Assembly: GCA_039720395.1 (NCBI GenBank)
Contig: JBBPBK010000144.1
Location: forward strand, 1 to 64,000
Source: Liquidambar formosana
Lineage: Eukaryota; Streptophyta; Magnoliopsida; Saxifragales; Altingiaceae
DNA: 64,000 bases
Direction: 5' to 3'
Shown here: positions 1 to 12,408 of the stretch, piece by piece
Layout: every line of letters starts with the position of its first letter
Numbering within the stretch: position 1 is the stretch's first letter
The notes under the pieces: generated by a model
Told to the model about the DNA's origin: nothing
The model's database searches: none
What the model saw: only the letters and a program-made list of their open reading frames with translations
Program-made: the position numbers and the translations under genes

Positions 1-727
1 ATAGCTTCCAGCCATTTGTTCGAATCAATATCCGAAATCGCCTGTCCATAAGTAGTAGGGTCATCTGGGTGTTCTCTATCACCAAGGAACAATTCCTCTG
101 CATTATGGTTGAGAAATCCATATCTCTCAGGTGCAACAGATACCCTACTCGATCTACGGAGAGGTTGTGGTACATTAGTGGGTTCTGTCTCATCAGGGAC
201 AGGGATGGGATCACTGTCGGTTTGTGTCTCATCAGACAATTCTTTGAGTTCTATTTTCCTGTTATTGCCTCCTTCTTGAATAAACTCTTTTTCAAGAAAG
301 ACTGCAAACTTACTAACAAACACCTTTGTTCATCAGGATATAGAAATAATATCCTAAACTCTCTTTAGGATATCCCACAAACCTACATTTAATTGATCTT
401 GATTCTAACTTGGTTGCATCATGTGTCTTACATATGCAGTGCAACCCCATACCTTAATATGTTTAAGGCTTGGTGCTCTCCCTTTCCATATCTCATACGG
501 TGTCTTAGGGACAGATTTGGTTGGGACTCTGTTCAACAAGTACGCGGCAGTTTCCAGGGCATGTCCCCAGAAGGACAATGGTAAATCAGTGTAACTCATC
601 ATGGACCTAACCATATCCAATAAGGTTCTATTCCTCCTTTCTGACACACCATTAAGTTGTGGTGTTCCAGGAGGTGTCCATTGAGATAGAATGCCCGCTT
701 GAACAAGATGATCTAAAAACTCACCAG
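1..727 (-). pseudogene. Copia-1 pol: integrase C-terminal part and linker to RT, broken
   Basis: Translated pieces on the minus strand match Copia pol in order. The end of the integrase core carries the SERRNRT motif (about 645-625), whose E is the third catalytic residue. It is followed by the typical [18 protein letters not shown] region and the [10 protein letters not shown] motif (to about 410). After a stop at 405 the linker continues in other frames, and codons for a DSNKWLEA-like segment at 1-75 mark the start of the RT domain. The second catalytic D region ([12 protein letters not shown], about 735-760) is out of frame after a one-base loss. RT itself is outside the window. Confidence 0.85.
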
Positions 728-1465
728 TTAAATATTCTCCTCCTCGATCCGATCGAAGAGCTTTAATACTTTACCAGTTTGTTTCTCTACTTCATATCTG
801 AATTCTTTGAACTTTTCAAATGCTTCAGATTTGTACTTCATTAAGTACACATACCCGTACCTAGAATGATCATCGGTAAAGGTTATAAAGTAAGAGAAAC
901 CTCCACGAGCATGTATGCTCATAGGACCACATACATCACTATGTATTAATCCTAATATGTCTGCTGCTCTCTCACCGTGACCGGTGAAAGGTGACTTGGT
1001 CATTTTACCTAGTAAACAAGATTCACAAGTTGGAAAGGGTATAGAAACCAATGGACCCAATTGTCCATCCTTACACATCTTGTTAATCCTATTCTCACTG
1101 ATATGACCTAGTCTCAAGTGCCAGTCATATGCGGAGTTTTCTTCATCTCTTGTTCTCTTGGGTTTGTTTGCATTCAATTTAGAACTATCATGCTCTATGC
1201 AATTAACATTTGCAATAAAGTTTAGAAAATAAAGGCCATTCACATAAACTCCAGAAGTAATGAACTCTTCATTTTTAAATAAAGAACATTTATTCTCCTC
1301 AAAAACAAACCTAAATCCTTGTTTAGATAATACTGAAATAGAAATAATGTTTCTTATAACTTCTGGAATATAAAGACAGCCTGATAATTCTAAACTACTC
1401 CCACTAGGCAAAGTCAAGCAGCAAGTCCCCACGGCTAATGCAGCAACGTTTGCTCCATTTCCCAC
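728..1465 (-). pseudogene. Copia-1 pol: protease tail and integrase N-terminal half
   Basis: This 245-codon open stretch continues in frame from the gag/protease stretch above it, after a single TGA at 1466-1468. The first part is the protease C-terminal region (LSGCLYIPEVIRNIISISVL). The integrase zinc-binding module follows (WHLRLGHIS with two H, then CESCLLGK with two C), then the first catalytic aspartate in HSDVCGPM and the conserved FTDDHSRYGYVYLM strand. The frame is lost just before the second catalytic aspartate: the GTATTAAAGCTC stretch is one A short of the family reading. Copia C reads CGA where this copy has the TGA, so the stop is probably a CpG transition. Confidence 0.9.
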
Positions 1466-2140
1466 TCATAGGGTTACTTCTCCTTTACTCAGCCTTCTAC
1501 TTCCCACTAGGTCCTGCATGGAATTACAAATATGAGAACTCGCACCAGAATCTAGTACCCAAGTGGAATCAGAGCTAACACTCATGTTAGTCTCAAGTAT
1601 AAGAGCATAATCCATACCTTCCGAAGGTTGGTTCTTTAGAGTATCTAGATACTCTTGGCAGTTACGTTTCCAATGCCCATCTTTGCCGCAGTAAAAACAG
1701 ATCCCTTTACCTTTCCTCTTCCTTTGGGTACTCTTACCCTTTCTTATTCCCTTGCCTTTAGGCTTGAGCATAGAATTGGAAGCAGGAACTTCAACCCATT
1801 CATCACATTCAAGCAAGAACTCTTTGCCATACAACTCTTGTATGTGGATAAATATCTCGGGTGCACTTCCCATGGACTCGTATTGCTTCTTAAGCTCAGG
1901 ACTTAGAGACACCATCATATAGCATCTCGTCATAAGATCATCATCCATGCGCTTCTGATAAGCGTCTTTCTCTTGCCGAGTTGCAGCCTTAGTAGGAGCA
2001 TTGGGAAGTGGACTTTGAAGTGCATAGGTAATATTTTCAGAATTCAAAACGATTTTTAAATTCCTTAACCAATCAAGATAATTAGGTCCAGTTAAACGGT
2101 TGGTTTCCAAAATGTTGGATAACGGGTTGCGGTGAGCCAT
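1466..2140 (-). pseudogene. Copia-1 gag with internal deletion, joined to protease active site
   Basis: The stretch starts at MAHRNPL, like the intact 290-aa Gag of Copia C, and is collinear with it through about residue 108 (the EIFIHIQELYG motif). Roughly the next 90-100 residues are missing: it jumps to a basic GKG-rich segment and then the CCHC zinc knuckle CFYCGKDGHWKRNC (about residues 148-161). The protease active site DSGA sits at about residues 197-200 in WVLDSGASSHIC. Gag and pol are in one frame, as expected for Copia, up to the TGA at 1466. The lost part covers the middle of the UBN2-type Gag region, so this Gag is unlikely to assemble. Confidence 0.9.
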
Positions 2141-5100
2141 TACGGTGATCTACATACAGAAAATTAAACAGAAAATCAGATTTCATTTTTAATCCATAAT
2201 GATCGGGTCTTTAATCATATGGTACCTCCCACTATTTTATCAAATTCCATACACCCTCTAATGGAATTCGGGAATCTCATTCCTAATGGGGATTAGGGTC
2301 CCACTGTGACCTAGAAGCCTCACATGTTAGTTTCTTGACTTCTAACCCACAGTAAGAAGACAACTCTTTGTCTATTGCTTCATAAGCAAATTCCAATCGT
2401 TTTGCCTCTAGGGTACATACTCCTCACATGTTAGTTTCTTGGAATACTTCCCTAGTTAAGTTAAGCCCATCATTCACACAGGTATGTTTCACCAAATATA
2501 TACCTCACATGTTAGTTTCTTGGTATATACCAGCTTAGGCACCCCATGATATCTACATATGTGATAGTTTCAAGTAATGTCTTTAATATGGGTAGTTCCT
2601 ACATGTCTGCAGCCAGGTACCCACATTAAGGGACATTAGATGATCCTATAATGATGGAAGGCAATGAAGAATCCATTCCCTAATGTATTCTCCATTTCCA
2701 ACTTAATATTAAAATAGAGGGGTTTTTAAGGGTCTCATCAAATTAACATACATCTCATGCATATAAATAAAAAATTGAACAGCATAAAATAATAATAATC
2801 CACTTATCGATATTAGTCCCTAAGAAGAGACATATAACGATCTATGGATTTGGAGCTATCACTATTAATCTCATTAAAAGCTCCCACTATGATGATTATG
2901 GACTTTGTGAGAATTCAATCCAAGCCAATAGATTGAATCCAAGGTCTAAGGTGGGTGTAGGTGATCGTAAAATAACACATTCGAAACATGCATGCTGTCT
3001 TGAAACACTTCTCTAAGCTTTCAAGTCCTTCAATCTGCTCCCTTGGCTTGATGGTCTCCACCATTGGCTTGTTGGGCTCTATCATGCTCCTTTGGGTCCA
3101 CCATGCTCCTTAGTGCGCTCTCGATTACATAACATTTACATAATTTAAAGAAAGGGATACATAAGGGGAATGTGGGGTACATAAGAGAATGATAGAGAGA
3201 GAGGGAGAGGGAAGGTGGCATGCAAGCCCCAAATAAATTATATCACCTTAATAAAATTACAACTCTTGTAAATAATAACATCCCATTCATAAGACGGCCA
3301 ATCACAATTGGTTTAAAGGGTATAGTCCATAATCATCATCCAAAGACATACATACAATCTCATTGCATAATGTAAAGAAAAACTGTAAGCATTAAAACAT
3401 ATGGGCATTATGGTAATTCTCTTGAATGATTTACATTATTCTCATTAATGCATCCTAATCTTATTAGGTATTAACAAAAATATCCAGAATTAAATAAAGT
3501 CTTAACATTTAAGACATTTTAGTTTCAATTAATCAAATTAATTTAAACATATAAAGTTTCCTAAAATAACTCTAATATCCAATATTAGGGTTTCCTTAAT
3601 TAAACAAATCAATTTCATTTAATTAAGAATTTCCAGATTTTAATTTAATCCCCAATTGTATTTTAAACCATTTAAAACATTATAAAATTAATCAATATTA
3701 ATTAAATAATTAACATGGGAATTAAATAAAATCATTTAAACGATGAATTAGTGTATTAGGGTTTCCTAAAACCCTAAACCCTAAACGCATAACCCTAAAC
3801 CCAAAAATGCAAGCCCTAATCATTAAATTCCTTATGATTGGTCATTTAATGTCCAATCATTAAAACCCTAGGTTCATATGGTATTTAATAAAAGGGATTA
3901 GGGTTTAATTAATGCCAAATAGGGTATTAATTACCCTTAATTAATTACACTAATTAGGGTTTCCAAAACCCTAACCCTAGACATCATTTATGGTATTAAT
4001 TATGCCCTAACAATTAATAACCATGATTGGTCATTTAATGACCAATCATTAACTCTTAATAAAGGTAATTAATATTCCAATTAGGGTTTTAATTAATGCC
4101 ATAATGAAATTAGGGTTTCATCATTAACTCAAAATTAGGGTTTCATCCTTAACTCTATGCAGCCGTCAAAACCAGGGGGCTGCCTGAGCTTGGCTAGGCT
4201 GCCATGGCCACCAACGACTGGGGAAGGCCATGGCCAGCCATGGGAGAACATCCTAGGAGTGTGGGACAAGCCTCTGGACACGTGAGAAGTGGTGGAAGTG
4301 GCTGCCATCATCAAGAACAATCAGGGTTTCCAAAACCCATTGCTGGAGCCATTGTTGCAGACCTTGAAGGTCACAATAGCTTCTAAAACCTTATCAATTC
4401 GACTCCTCCATTGAAACCAGCTTTTGTATCATGTCCCTACATGAAATACTAAGCTTCTAGAAGAGGTTTGGATGATCGAATCATCACCAATTGTTCTAAA
4501 CAATTAAAACAACAGTATGCTGCCCAGAATTTGACAGCATACTGTCCATGGTCAGAAATTGATTTAAAACCCAGCAAGATGAATGAATTAGGCTACCAAA
4601 CGAATTTTCCCATTATCCTACATGTCTTAGGAAACTAATGCAATTGGTTTCATGCAATTTGGAGTTCCCTAACTCAAGTTCTAATCAAAACTCCATTGAT
4701 GACTTTTCTGCAGAGAAAATCTGCTATGCTGTTCATGAAAAATTTTCAAACTTTTTGAATCTTTTTCCATCAAAACCTTTTGAAACTTAAAGAAAATCAT
4801 ATACACATGATATATAATGATCCTAAAGTGGATTTGCATCAAAAATACAGAAGCTTTGATTGAATTTAATTGCAAGAACCTCTGGGTTCTAAAACCCAGA
4901 TTCGACCCTCTTCAGAAAACCCAGTTTTCCTTTTTCTTCTTCTTCCAATTCAAACCCTATACAACCTTTGCATCAATGGTTACCCTTAACCATGATTTAG
5001 AAGAGGAGTAGAAGAAGAATAGGCCTAGGGTTCCAAACCCTAGGTTCGGCCAGAGAGAAGAACAATTCTGCAGTAAAAATTCTCCAGATTTTTGAATCAT

Positions 5101-5152
5101 TCAACTACACCATAAATTCCAGCCCATATGTATTTTGTATTATGCATAATCA
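2141..5152 (-). other. Copia-1 5' leader (untranslated), about 3 kb
   Basis: This is non-coding sequence between the primer site and gag. Three blocks repeat in every family copy. A hairpin cluster lies next to gag (about 2250-2540). A zone of telobox-like CCCTAA/TTAGGG words and CCAAT-type palindromes lies at about 3760-4150, with palindromes at about 3836-3862 and 4023-4049. A less structured primer-proximal block lies at about 4150-5150. Small open stretches inside it are short, poorly started and not conserved in frame, so I do not call them genes. Confidence 0.75.
2300..2540 (-). other. Hairpin trio with a constant 17-nt loop (Copia-1 copy)
   Basis: On the minus strand the loop word AAGAAACTAACATGTGA occurs three times (plus-strand positions 2505-2521, 2424-2440 and 2320-2336). 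Each copy is flanked by different complementary stems, as in Copia C at 38213-38441. See the finding on that region. Confidence 0.75.
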
Positions 5153-5166
5153 TGGCTCTGATACCA
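5153..5166 (-). other. Primer binding site, initiator methionine tRNA type (Copia-1)
   Basis: The minus strand reads TGGTATCAGAGCCA one base inside the 5' LTR. This is the classic plant retrotransposon primer site complementary to the 3' end of initiator tRNA-Met. Confidence 0.93.
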
Positions 5167-5167
5167 C

Positions 5168-6823
5168 TGCTGGGAATCATACAAGAGGGAAAAATAGAAG
5201 TGCGGAATATAAAAATTTTTCCCTTTGATTCCACAGCCCATGAATCTAACTATGCATATACAAAATCAAACCCTAGCTATGAAGAGGGTTAGAACACTTA
5301 CAGAATTTTTGTCTTCTCCTTTTTGCTCCAAGCTTTGATTCCGGACAGCGGTGAATGAGCAGCCCAAGTGTGCTGCCTCCAACAATATCCACACCTAGCT
5401 AGAGCTCCAAGTCCTTTCCTTCTTTTCCCTTGTTGTTGCTAGTGTAGGAGAAGAGAGGAGAGAGAGAGAGGGAGGCTGGAAAATTTCGGCCAGCCCTTGG
5501 GGTTTCTTCTTGTGCTTATGCCATCACTTTAAAGTGTGACTTATATAGTCCACACTCAAGGGGGCCGGCCCTAGGGGGAAACCCTATTAGGGTGTTATGC
5601 AATTTCTCTAAATTGCATAATAACCCCTATAAATTATATCAAATATAAATAGGCCTCAAAGAACTATTCTTTATGCACTCATACCCTTTCTCTCATAGAC
5701 TTTAAAGCTCATCTTGCATGATAAGTGTGTGACCCATTGGGTTCACATCATCAAGTAGTAGGAATAGCACGAGGTGTGCACAATGGAACTCTTTCCATTT
5801 AGGGTCTGATTGGAACTCCTTCCAATCCCCTAATTGATTATAACTCACTTATATCAATTAGGGCTTCTACTAACCACGAATAACACCTAGCATATGGTTC
5901 ATGGTGTTGTCCTTAATGAAGTGAATAAGATCTAACATAGAACCCTTCTGTTATAGTTTGTAGGTTACAATTGCATCCTTCCATTTACACAATGTCTCCA
6001 ATTGAACTAATAGGACATGGAAGTCTATCAAGTCCCTAGTTCAATTACTTTATACTCATTCATAAATATCAACTCAATGATGAACTTATGGAAACTCCTT
6101 TCCATATTCACACTGCCATGGCCATGGACTGAATGAGTTATATTATGAATGCTATATGAGACATTCTCTCTCTTTTTCCTGAGAGTAATGGATTCCTTGT
6201 TGATCACTCACATGCCTTCATACACATAGCAATAGGGCCAATGAACACCTTTACAGACCCATGAATAGAATCTGCACTTAGTGTTATCAAAGTTCTAAAG
6301 CTACATGCATAAGGTAACTATGGTGTCTCAGGTCTAAGGATTACTTGTACCACTATAACATTGAGAAACTGATTGACAGGCAGGTTAAAACTCCATTCAG
6401 TTTATCTCAAATCTTTGGTCACATTCAGTGTACCTATTCTATTAACAGGCACCCACCTGTTGGTTGTAGTGTCTCCACACAAATAGCTTGAGACCAGCTA
6501 TCCTCCTATAGAGTCAACCTAACAAGTGCTAGTCCTATGGTTCATTACTGTCCATCATAGTGAACCTTCAACTAGGAATGATTTAGGAGTTTAGTACAGA
6601 GATATATTTACAGTCTCATAATTACAACTCTTTGTAATTCAATATTCTCAACTCTAACTCCTTGGACATATTATGTAAATATAAATGATGCATACAAACA
6701 TAATAGAATAAGCCCTTTTATTAAATCAATAATAAATGTGACATACATAAATGAAATCAAATGATTGTTCCTTTATCCCTAAACAATCATCTCTATGATT
6801 GGCTCTAGGGCATAACTCTAACA
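5168..6823 (-). repeat. Copia-1 5' LTR
   Basis: About 1656 bp. On the minus strand it starts TGTTAGAGTTATGCCC and ends with CAGCA, where the family end is CAACA, so the terminal region has mutated. A TATA box (TATATAAG on the minus strand, about 5540-5550) is followed at once by a GTCACACTTTAAAGTG palindromic block. Pyrimidine/purine microsatellite (GA)n lies at about 5455-5475. The partner LTR is outside the window. Confidence 0.92.
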
Positions 6824-9817
6824 CAACGGCTGTGGGAGGCCATGGCCAGCCAAGGGAGAGGACTACAGGGGTGTGGGACAAGCCCTTGGACACGTGAGAA
6901 GAGGTGGAAGTGGCTGCCATCATCAAGAACAATTAGGGTTTCCAAAACCCATTGCTGGAGCCATTGTTGCAGACCTTCAAGGTCACAATAGCTTCTAAAA
7001 CCTTATCAATTCGACTCCTCCATTGAAACCAGCTTTTGTATCATGTCCCTACATGAAATACTAAGCTACTAGAAGAGGTTTGGATGATCAAATCATCACC
7101 AATTGTTCTAAACAATTAAAACAACAGTAGGCTGCCCAGAAATTTACAGCATACTGTCCATTGTCAGAAATTGATTTAAAACCCAGCAAGATGAATGAAT
7201 TAGGCTACCAAACGAATTTTCCCAGTATCCTACATGTCTTAGGAAACTAATGCAATTGGTTTCATGCAATTTGGAGTTCCCTAACTCAAGTTCTAATCAA
7301 AACTCCATTGATGACTTTTCTGCAGAAAAATTCTGCTATGCTGTTCATGAAAAATTTTCAAACTTTTTGAATCTTTTTCCATCAAAACCTTTTTGAAACT
7401 TAAAGAAAATCATATACACATGATATATAATGATCCTAAAATGATTTTCCATCATAAATACAGCATTTTTAATTAGAATTAATTGCAAGAACCTTAGGGT
7501 TCTAAAACCCAGATTCAGCCTCCATGGTGTTCTTCTCCTTCTTCCTTCTGTTCTAGCATCTTAATCCAATTATGATGCATCTAAATGCTTGGGAACCTTT
7601 CCTTACCATGTCTAGAACATAACCCAAGTGGTGGCAACCATTGCCATGCCTTTGATCTCCATCAATAACTCAAAGTTGTGGCTATTGCATCATTCCCGAG
7701 CAAAACTGTCTTTCCAGACAGCCTGTAGTAAAAAATTCATAACTTTCACTACAGAACTCGGATTGACGCACCGTTTGTTGGGCTGGAAAGCTTATTCGAA
7801 GAGCTTTCTAACCATATATGGCTCGAAAATTTTGGAGAAGAACTCTGAATTCGGCATGCAAAACAAGATGATGGTTTTTCATGGCAACCATGAAAACTGT
7901 TCATAACAGTTTTATAAAACCCTAGTTTCCTTATTCTTCTTCTCCAAACTCAAACCCTATGCAACCTATTGCATCCATGGCTACACTTAACCATCAATAA
8001 GAAGAGGAGTAGAAGAGAATTGACCTAGGGTTCCAAACCCTAGGTTCAGCCATGGAGGAAAACCAATTATGCAGAAAAATTTTCCAGATTTTTGAATCAT
8101 TCAACTACACCATAATAACCAGCCCATATGTATTTTGTATTATGCATAATCATGGCTCTGATACCACTGTTGGGAATCGAACAAGAGGGAAAAATAGAAG
8201 TGCGGAATATAAAAATTTTTCCTACGATTCCCAATCCCATGAATCTAACTATGCATAACACAAAATCAAACCCTAACTACAAAGAGGGTTAGAACACTTA
8301 CAGAATTTTTGCCTTCTCCTTTTTGCTCCAAGCTTTGATTCCGGACAGCGGTGAATGAGCAGCCCAAGTGTGCTGCCTCCAACGGTATCCACACCTAGCT
8401 AGAGCTTCAAGTCCTTTCCTCCTTTTCCTTGTTGTTGCTAGTGTAGGAGAAGAGAAGAGAGAGAGAGAGGGAGGCTGGAAATTCTGGCCAGCCCTTGGGG
8501 AGTTCAACTTATGATGATGTCACACATCATAGTGTGACTTATATAGTCCACACTAAGGGGGCCGGCCCTAGGGGGGAAACCCTATTAGGGTTTTATGCAA
8601 TTTCTCTAAATTGCACAATAACCCCTATAAATTATATCAAATATAAATAGGCCTCAAAGAACTATTCTTTATGCACTCATACCCTTTCTCTCATAGACTT
8701 TAAAGCTCATCTTGCATGATCAGTGTGTGACCCATTGGGTTCACATCATCAAGTAGTAGGAATAGCACGAGGTGTGCACAATGGAACTCTTTCCATTTAG
8801 GGTCTAATTGGAACTCCTTCCAATTCCCTAATTGATTATAAGTCACTTATATCAATTAGGGCTTCTACTAACCATGAGTAACACCTAGCATATGGCTCAT
8901 GGTGTGGTCCTTAATGAAGTGAATAGTCATTTACAAAGAACCCTTCTGTTATAGTTTATAGGTTACAATTGCATCCTTCCTTCAACACAATGTCTCCAAT
9001 TGAACTAATAGGACATGGAAGTCTGTCAAGTCCCTAGTTCAATTACTTTATACTCATTCATAGATATCAACTCATTGATGAACTCATGAAACTCTTTTCA
9101 TATTCATCCTACCATGGCCATGGATTTAATGAGTTATATTATGAATGCTATATGAGACATTCTCTCTCTTTTTCCTGAGAGTGATGGATCCCTTGTTGAT
9201 CACTCACATGCCTTCATACACATAGCAGTAGGGCCAATGAACACCTTTGCAGACCCCTTAATAGGATCTGCACTTAGTGTTATCAAACTTCTAAAGCTAC
9301 ATGCATAAGACAACTATGGTGTCTCAGGTCTAAGGATTACTTGTACCACTATAACAATGAGAAACTGATTGACAGGCAGGAAAAACTCCATTCAGTTTAT
9401 CTCATATCTTTGGTCACATTCAGTGTACCTATTCTCGTAATAGGCACCCACTTCTTGGTTGTAGTGTCTCCACACAAATAGCTTGAGACTAGCTATCCTC
9501 CTATAGAGTCAACCTAACAAGTGCTTGTCCTATGGTTCATTACTGTCCATCATAGTGAACCTTCAACTAGGAATGCTTTAGGAGTTTAGTACAGAGATAT
9601 ATCTACAGTCTCAAAATTACAACTCTTTGTAATTCCATATTCTCAACTCTAACTCCATGGACATATTATGTAAATATAAATGATACATATAAACATAATA
9701 GAATAAGCCCTTTTATTAAATCAATAATAAATGTGACATACATAAATGAAATCAAATGATTGTTCCTAATCCCTAAACAATCATCTCTATGATTGGCTCT
9801 AGGGCATAATCCTAACA
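6824..9817 (-). mobile_element. Copia-2: 5' leader part and 5' LTR of a second Copia element
   Basis: From 6824 the sequence matches the middle of the Copia leader (compare 4210 onward). It then runs to a primer site (TGGTATCAGAGCCA, minus, 8153-8166) and a 5' LTR of about 1650 bp (8168-9817, TGTTGGG to CCTAACA on the plus strand). Its leader was cut by insertion of Copia-1 at 6823/6824. The sequence after the LTR (GTATC, 9818-9822) starts the 5' region of the Tat element G1, so Copia-2 is inserted in G1. No coding part of Copia-2 is inside the window. Confidence 0.88.
8168..9817 (-). repeat. Copia-2 5' LTR
   Basis: Begins TGTTAGGATTATGCC on the minus strand and ends ATTCCCAACA, with intact TG/CA ends. 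The minus-strand TATA box (about 8530-8540) is followed by GTCACAC-TATGAT-GTGTGAC, a perfect 7-bp inverted repeat at the likely RNA start. Confidence 0.92.
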
Positions 9818-9999
9818 GTATCCTTGCCAACTGATAGCCTAGTTCGACCTTGGTTTTCCTGATTCCATGTGTTGGGCGAAGCTATCAAACCTCTCTTGCC
9901 AAGTACCCTTGGGCTTGCCCTTGGGTATATCAAATGGATCAATCACGTACTGCTGGACCCACGCGACATTCCTGATGTCACATGTGGTTAGGTATAAAG
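9818..9999 (-). pseudogene. Unrecognised antisense coding-like fragment in the G1 5' region
   Basis: On the minus strand one frame reads like protein for about 60 codons (for example DIRNVAWVQQYVIDPFDIP, then KGTWQERFDSFAQHMES). It has a single TAG at 9841-9839, where CAG would fit. The fragment is cut by the Copia-2 LTR at 9817. I do not recognise the family. It may be part of a third antisense or upstream reading frame of the Tat element, or older DNA. Its position upstream of gag and its opposite strand are the only clues. Confidence 0.35.
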
Positions 10000-10326
10000 A
10001 TTGGTACAAGCAAAGTTGAGGACCCTAGCCTACCCTCTTAAAAGAAAGAATTGCATGTAATGGGCCTTCTAGGACACCGTTGGATCACCTATATGCACAC
10101 ACATTGTTGTGATGATATGCTACCGTGTTTGTGATGTGTTGTCATGCTTTGTTGATTGAGTGGGTAATTAAAGGAAACTTTACATCCTACATCCTTAATA
10201 CGTACCCTTCCCCATGACCCCCGCAAGGGTAATTGGTTAAGAGAACTAATTAAGGGTGTACGTTGTAAAGATTTTGAGATAATTATGGAAGCTTAGGATG
10301 GACCCTTAGGCTGAAAAATTGAGTGT
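10000..10326 (+). other. G1 untranslated region before gag
   Basis: About 330 bp without a convincing reading frame. It has stops in all frames close to gag, and I see no primer binding site that I would trust. It leads directly into the gag frame. Confidence 0.45.
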
Positions 10327-12399
10327 TTGCCCTATGTTAAAGGGAGAGACATGCTGGCTTGGATCCGTAATCAACAAGGGCGCCTAGTCAGTACTGATTC
10401 TGTCACTGAGTCGGATATGGCTGAAGAAAGAACTAGCAACCGGGGTTTCAACCTTGAGGCCGCTTTGAAAGCTATCATGGAAAAGCTTGATCACACTACC
10501 CAGGTATCCGAGACCGCACTCAAGTTAGCTCAAGACCTTCAATAGAAGAACTCTGAACCTGAATCAAGCGCCTGTGCCACTTACAACAATCAAGGATCCA
10601 ATGATTCCGAATCTGCTGAGGAACCATTAGGAGAAGGGGGAGAACCACCCAAGACCAAGGAAGGGGAAACCAAAGCCACATCAAGAGAGAGTTCGACCGT
10701 CCTGGGAAACAAGGTCGAGGCCTTAGAACGAACTCTGAAGGGAATCCGTAGATCTGATGATATGGTGGACATCCGTACTTTGTTCCTGTTCCCAAAGGCT
10801 CGCATTCCTCTGTAGTTCAAGATGCCGGAATTGGAAAAATTCGATGGGATAGGCTATCCTAAGACCCACCTCAAGATGTATGTGCGAGCTATGCACCCTC
10901 GAGGGGCGAACGATGAGTTATTGGCTCAAATGTTTCATGAGTCATTAGGGAGTTCCGCCTTGAAATGGTTTTTATCATTGGAGGAGAACAGAACCAAGAC
11001 TTGGGAGGATGTGTGCAATGCATTCACGGACCATTACAAGTATAACACCGAAGTGGATGTCACGCGAAGGGACTTGGAAACCACTAAGCAAGGGGTTAAC
11101 GAGACTTTCTCCGCCTTCATCACTAGGTGGAGACAAAAGGCTTCCAAAATGACAGACAGACCGAATGAGGAAGACCAGATTCAGTTGGTGGTGAAGAACT
11201 TGCTACCCGTCTATCATAACCACCTCTTTGCTCACTACTTTCAGAACTTCAAGGCTCTTGTTGGGGCTGGCACACAGGTTGAAGATGCAATCGCCGATGG
11301 AATAATCAAGACGGAGGAGGTCCAAAGGAGTCGAAGGACAAACTTTGGGGGAAAACCCAATGCCGAGGTCAATACCATTACCCAACCCACTCGCCCTTTC
11401 TCCCTAAATGACTCCACCTCACCTCGCCAATTCACCGAGCTATACATGCCACTCGAAAGAGTTTTTGAAAAGCTGAGAAGCCGTGACCTCTTGAAACCTC
11501 TCGACCCAAGGCCTCCACCAAACCCATTGCCCAAGAACTACAACGAAAATGAATATTGCAAGTTCCACCAAACCAAAGGCCATCCAACCAACCGTTGCTA
11601 TCGCCTCCGTCATGAAATCCAAGATTTGCTTGACAAGCAGATCATTTCACCACCCACCGCACCAAATCGCCCAAATGTCACTCGAAATCCCCTCCCCACT
11701 CACAATATGCCTCCTCCCAACAACATAAATGCCATCAAGCTTGACTCGTCCCAATCCCATCAACCCATAAGGCAATACACACCACTTCCCATGACCTTGA
11801 CTCAAGTTTTCCACCAATGTTATGATAAAGGGCTCATATTGCCACACCATCCAAAGCCGAGGCCTTCGACTCCTCACCAATTCTGCTTGTACCACCAAGC
11901 GCCCGGATATGATACGGAGGGCTGTGTCATATTGAAAAAGGTAGTTCAAGACCTTATTGACCAAAAGGTTTTGGTATTGCCAAAGAAGTCCATTCAACAA
12001 CAATTGAGAAAAAGGTTCGAGGCAGGAGATCCTAAAGTGGGTTTGCTGGGAGAGTCGTCCAGAAAGTTCGATTACTATGTACTTTACCCCGACCCCATTC
12101 CTGATGAGCCTATAATCCCCACAGGTTGGGATGAGTTACCAGAGGAAGTCCAAATGGAAGAGATCAACACAATCACATGGGATGATCTCATAGGAGACGT
12201 AGGTGAGATTGATGATATGTGGATGAGCGATGACGAGGTGGAGCACATAACTAGAGGGGGTCGCCATTTCAAGCCTCCGCATCTAGAATCTGACAACCCA
12301 TTGGGAGACTTGGAAAGTAACCGCCACCTCGACTTGCAAGAAGAGGAGGACGAAGTGCTTAGGCAATTGAGAAAGACTAATGCCAACATCACTATATAG
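10327..12399 (+). pseudogene. G1 gag, one frame broken by three TAG stops
   Basis: A single reading frame runs from here through gag into protease. It is cut by TAG at 10543, 10813 and 12397. Upstream is an N-terminal acidic, poorly ordered part. The retrotransposon Gag domain begins at MPELEKFDGIGYPKTHLKMYV (10822 on) and includes KWFLSLEENRTKTWEDV and DLETTKQGVNETFSAFITRW. Two C/H clusters (YCKFHQTKGHPTNRC and FCLYHQAPGYDTEGC) replace a classical CCHC knuckle. The second has Y where the related copy at 58863-60187 has H. The first two stops sit where CAG (Gln) would fit and the third where TGG (Trp) would fit, as expected for C-to-T decay of methylated DNA. The real start may be the ATG at 10351. 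Confidence 0.9.
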
Positions 12400-12408
12400 G
12401 GTTTACTC

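Larger units (their letters stand above)
1..6823 (-). mobile_element. Copia-1: Ty1/copia LTR retrotransposon, 3' part beyond the window
   Basis: This element reads right to left: 5' LTR (5168-6823), primer site, long leader, gag, protease, integrase, and then the integrase-RT linker, which runs off the left edge. The RT core, RNase H and 3' LTR are outside the window. Beyond its 5' LTR the sequence resumes in the middle of the same leader of a second family member, so Copia-1 is inserted in Copia-2. The five bases after the LTR (CAACG, 6824-6828) should be the target duplication, but the other copy lies outside the window. The coding part is broken by an internal gag deletion, a TGA stop and a one-base frameshift, so this copy cannot make its own proteins. 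Confidence 0.92.

Noticed and set aside
4135..4386. Small open frames of about 60 codons repeated in several Copia leaders (also 31014-31265 and 50904-51155)
   Set aside because: Both strands are open over the same GC-richer patch; frames change between copies and stops appear, so the conservation is of DNA rather than protein.
5153..5166. tRNA-like match
   Set aside because: Only the 14-nt primer complement of initiator tRNA is present, not a tRNA gene.
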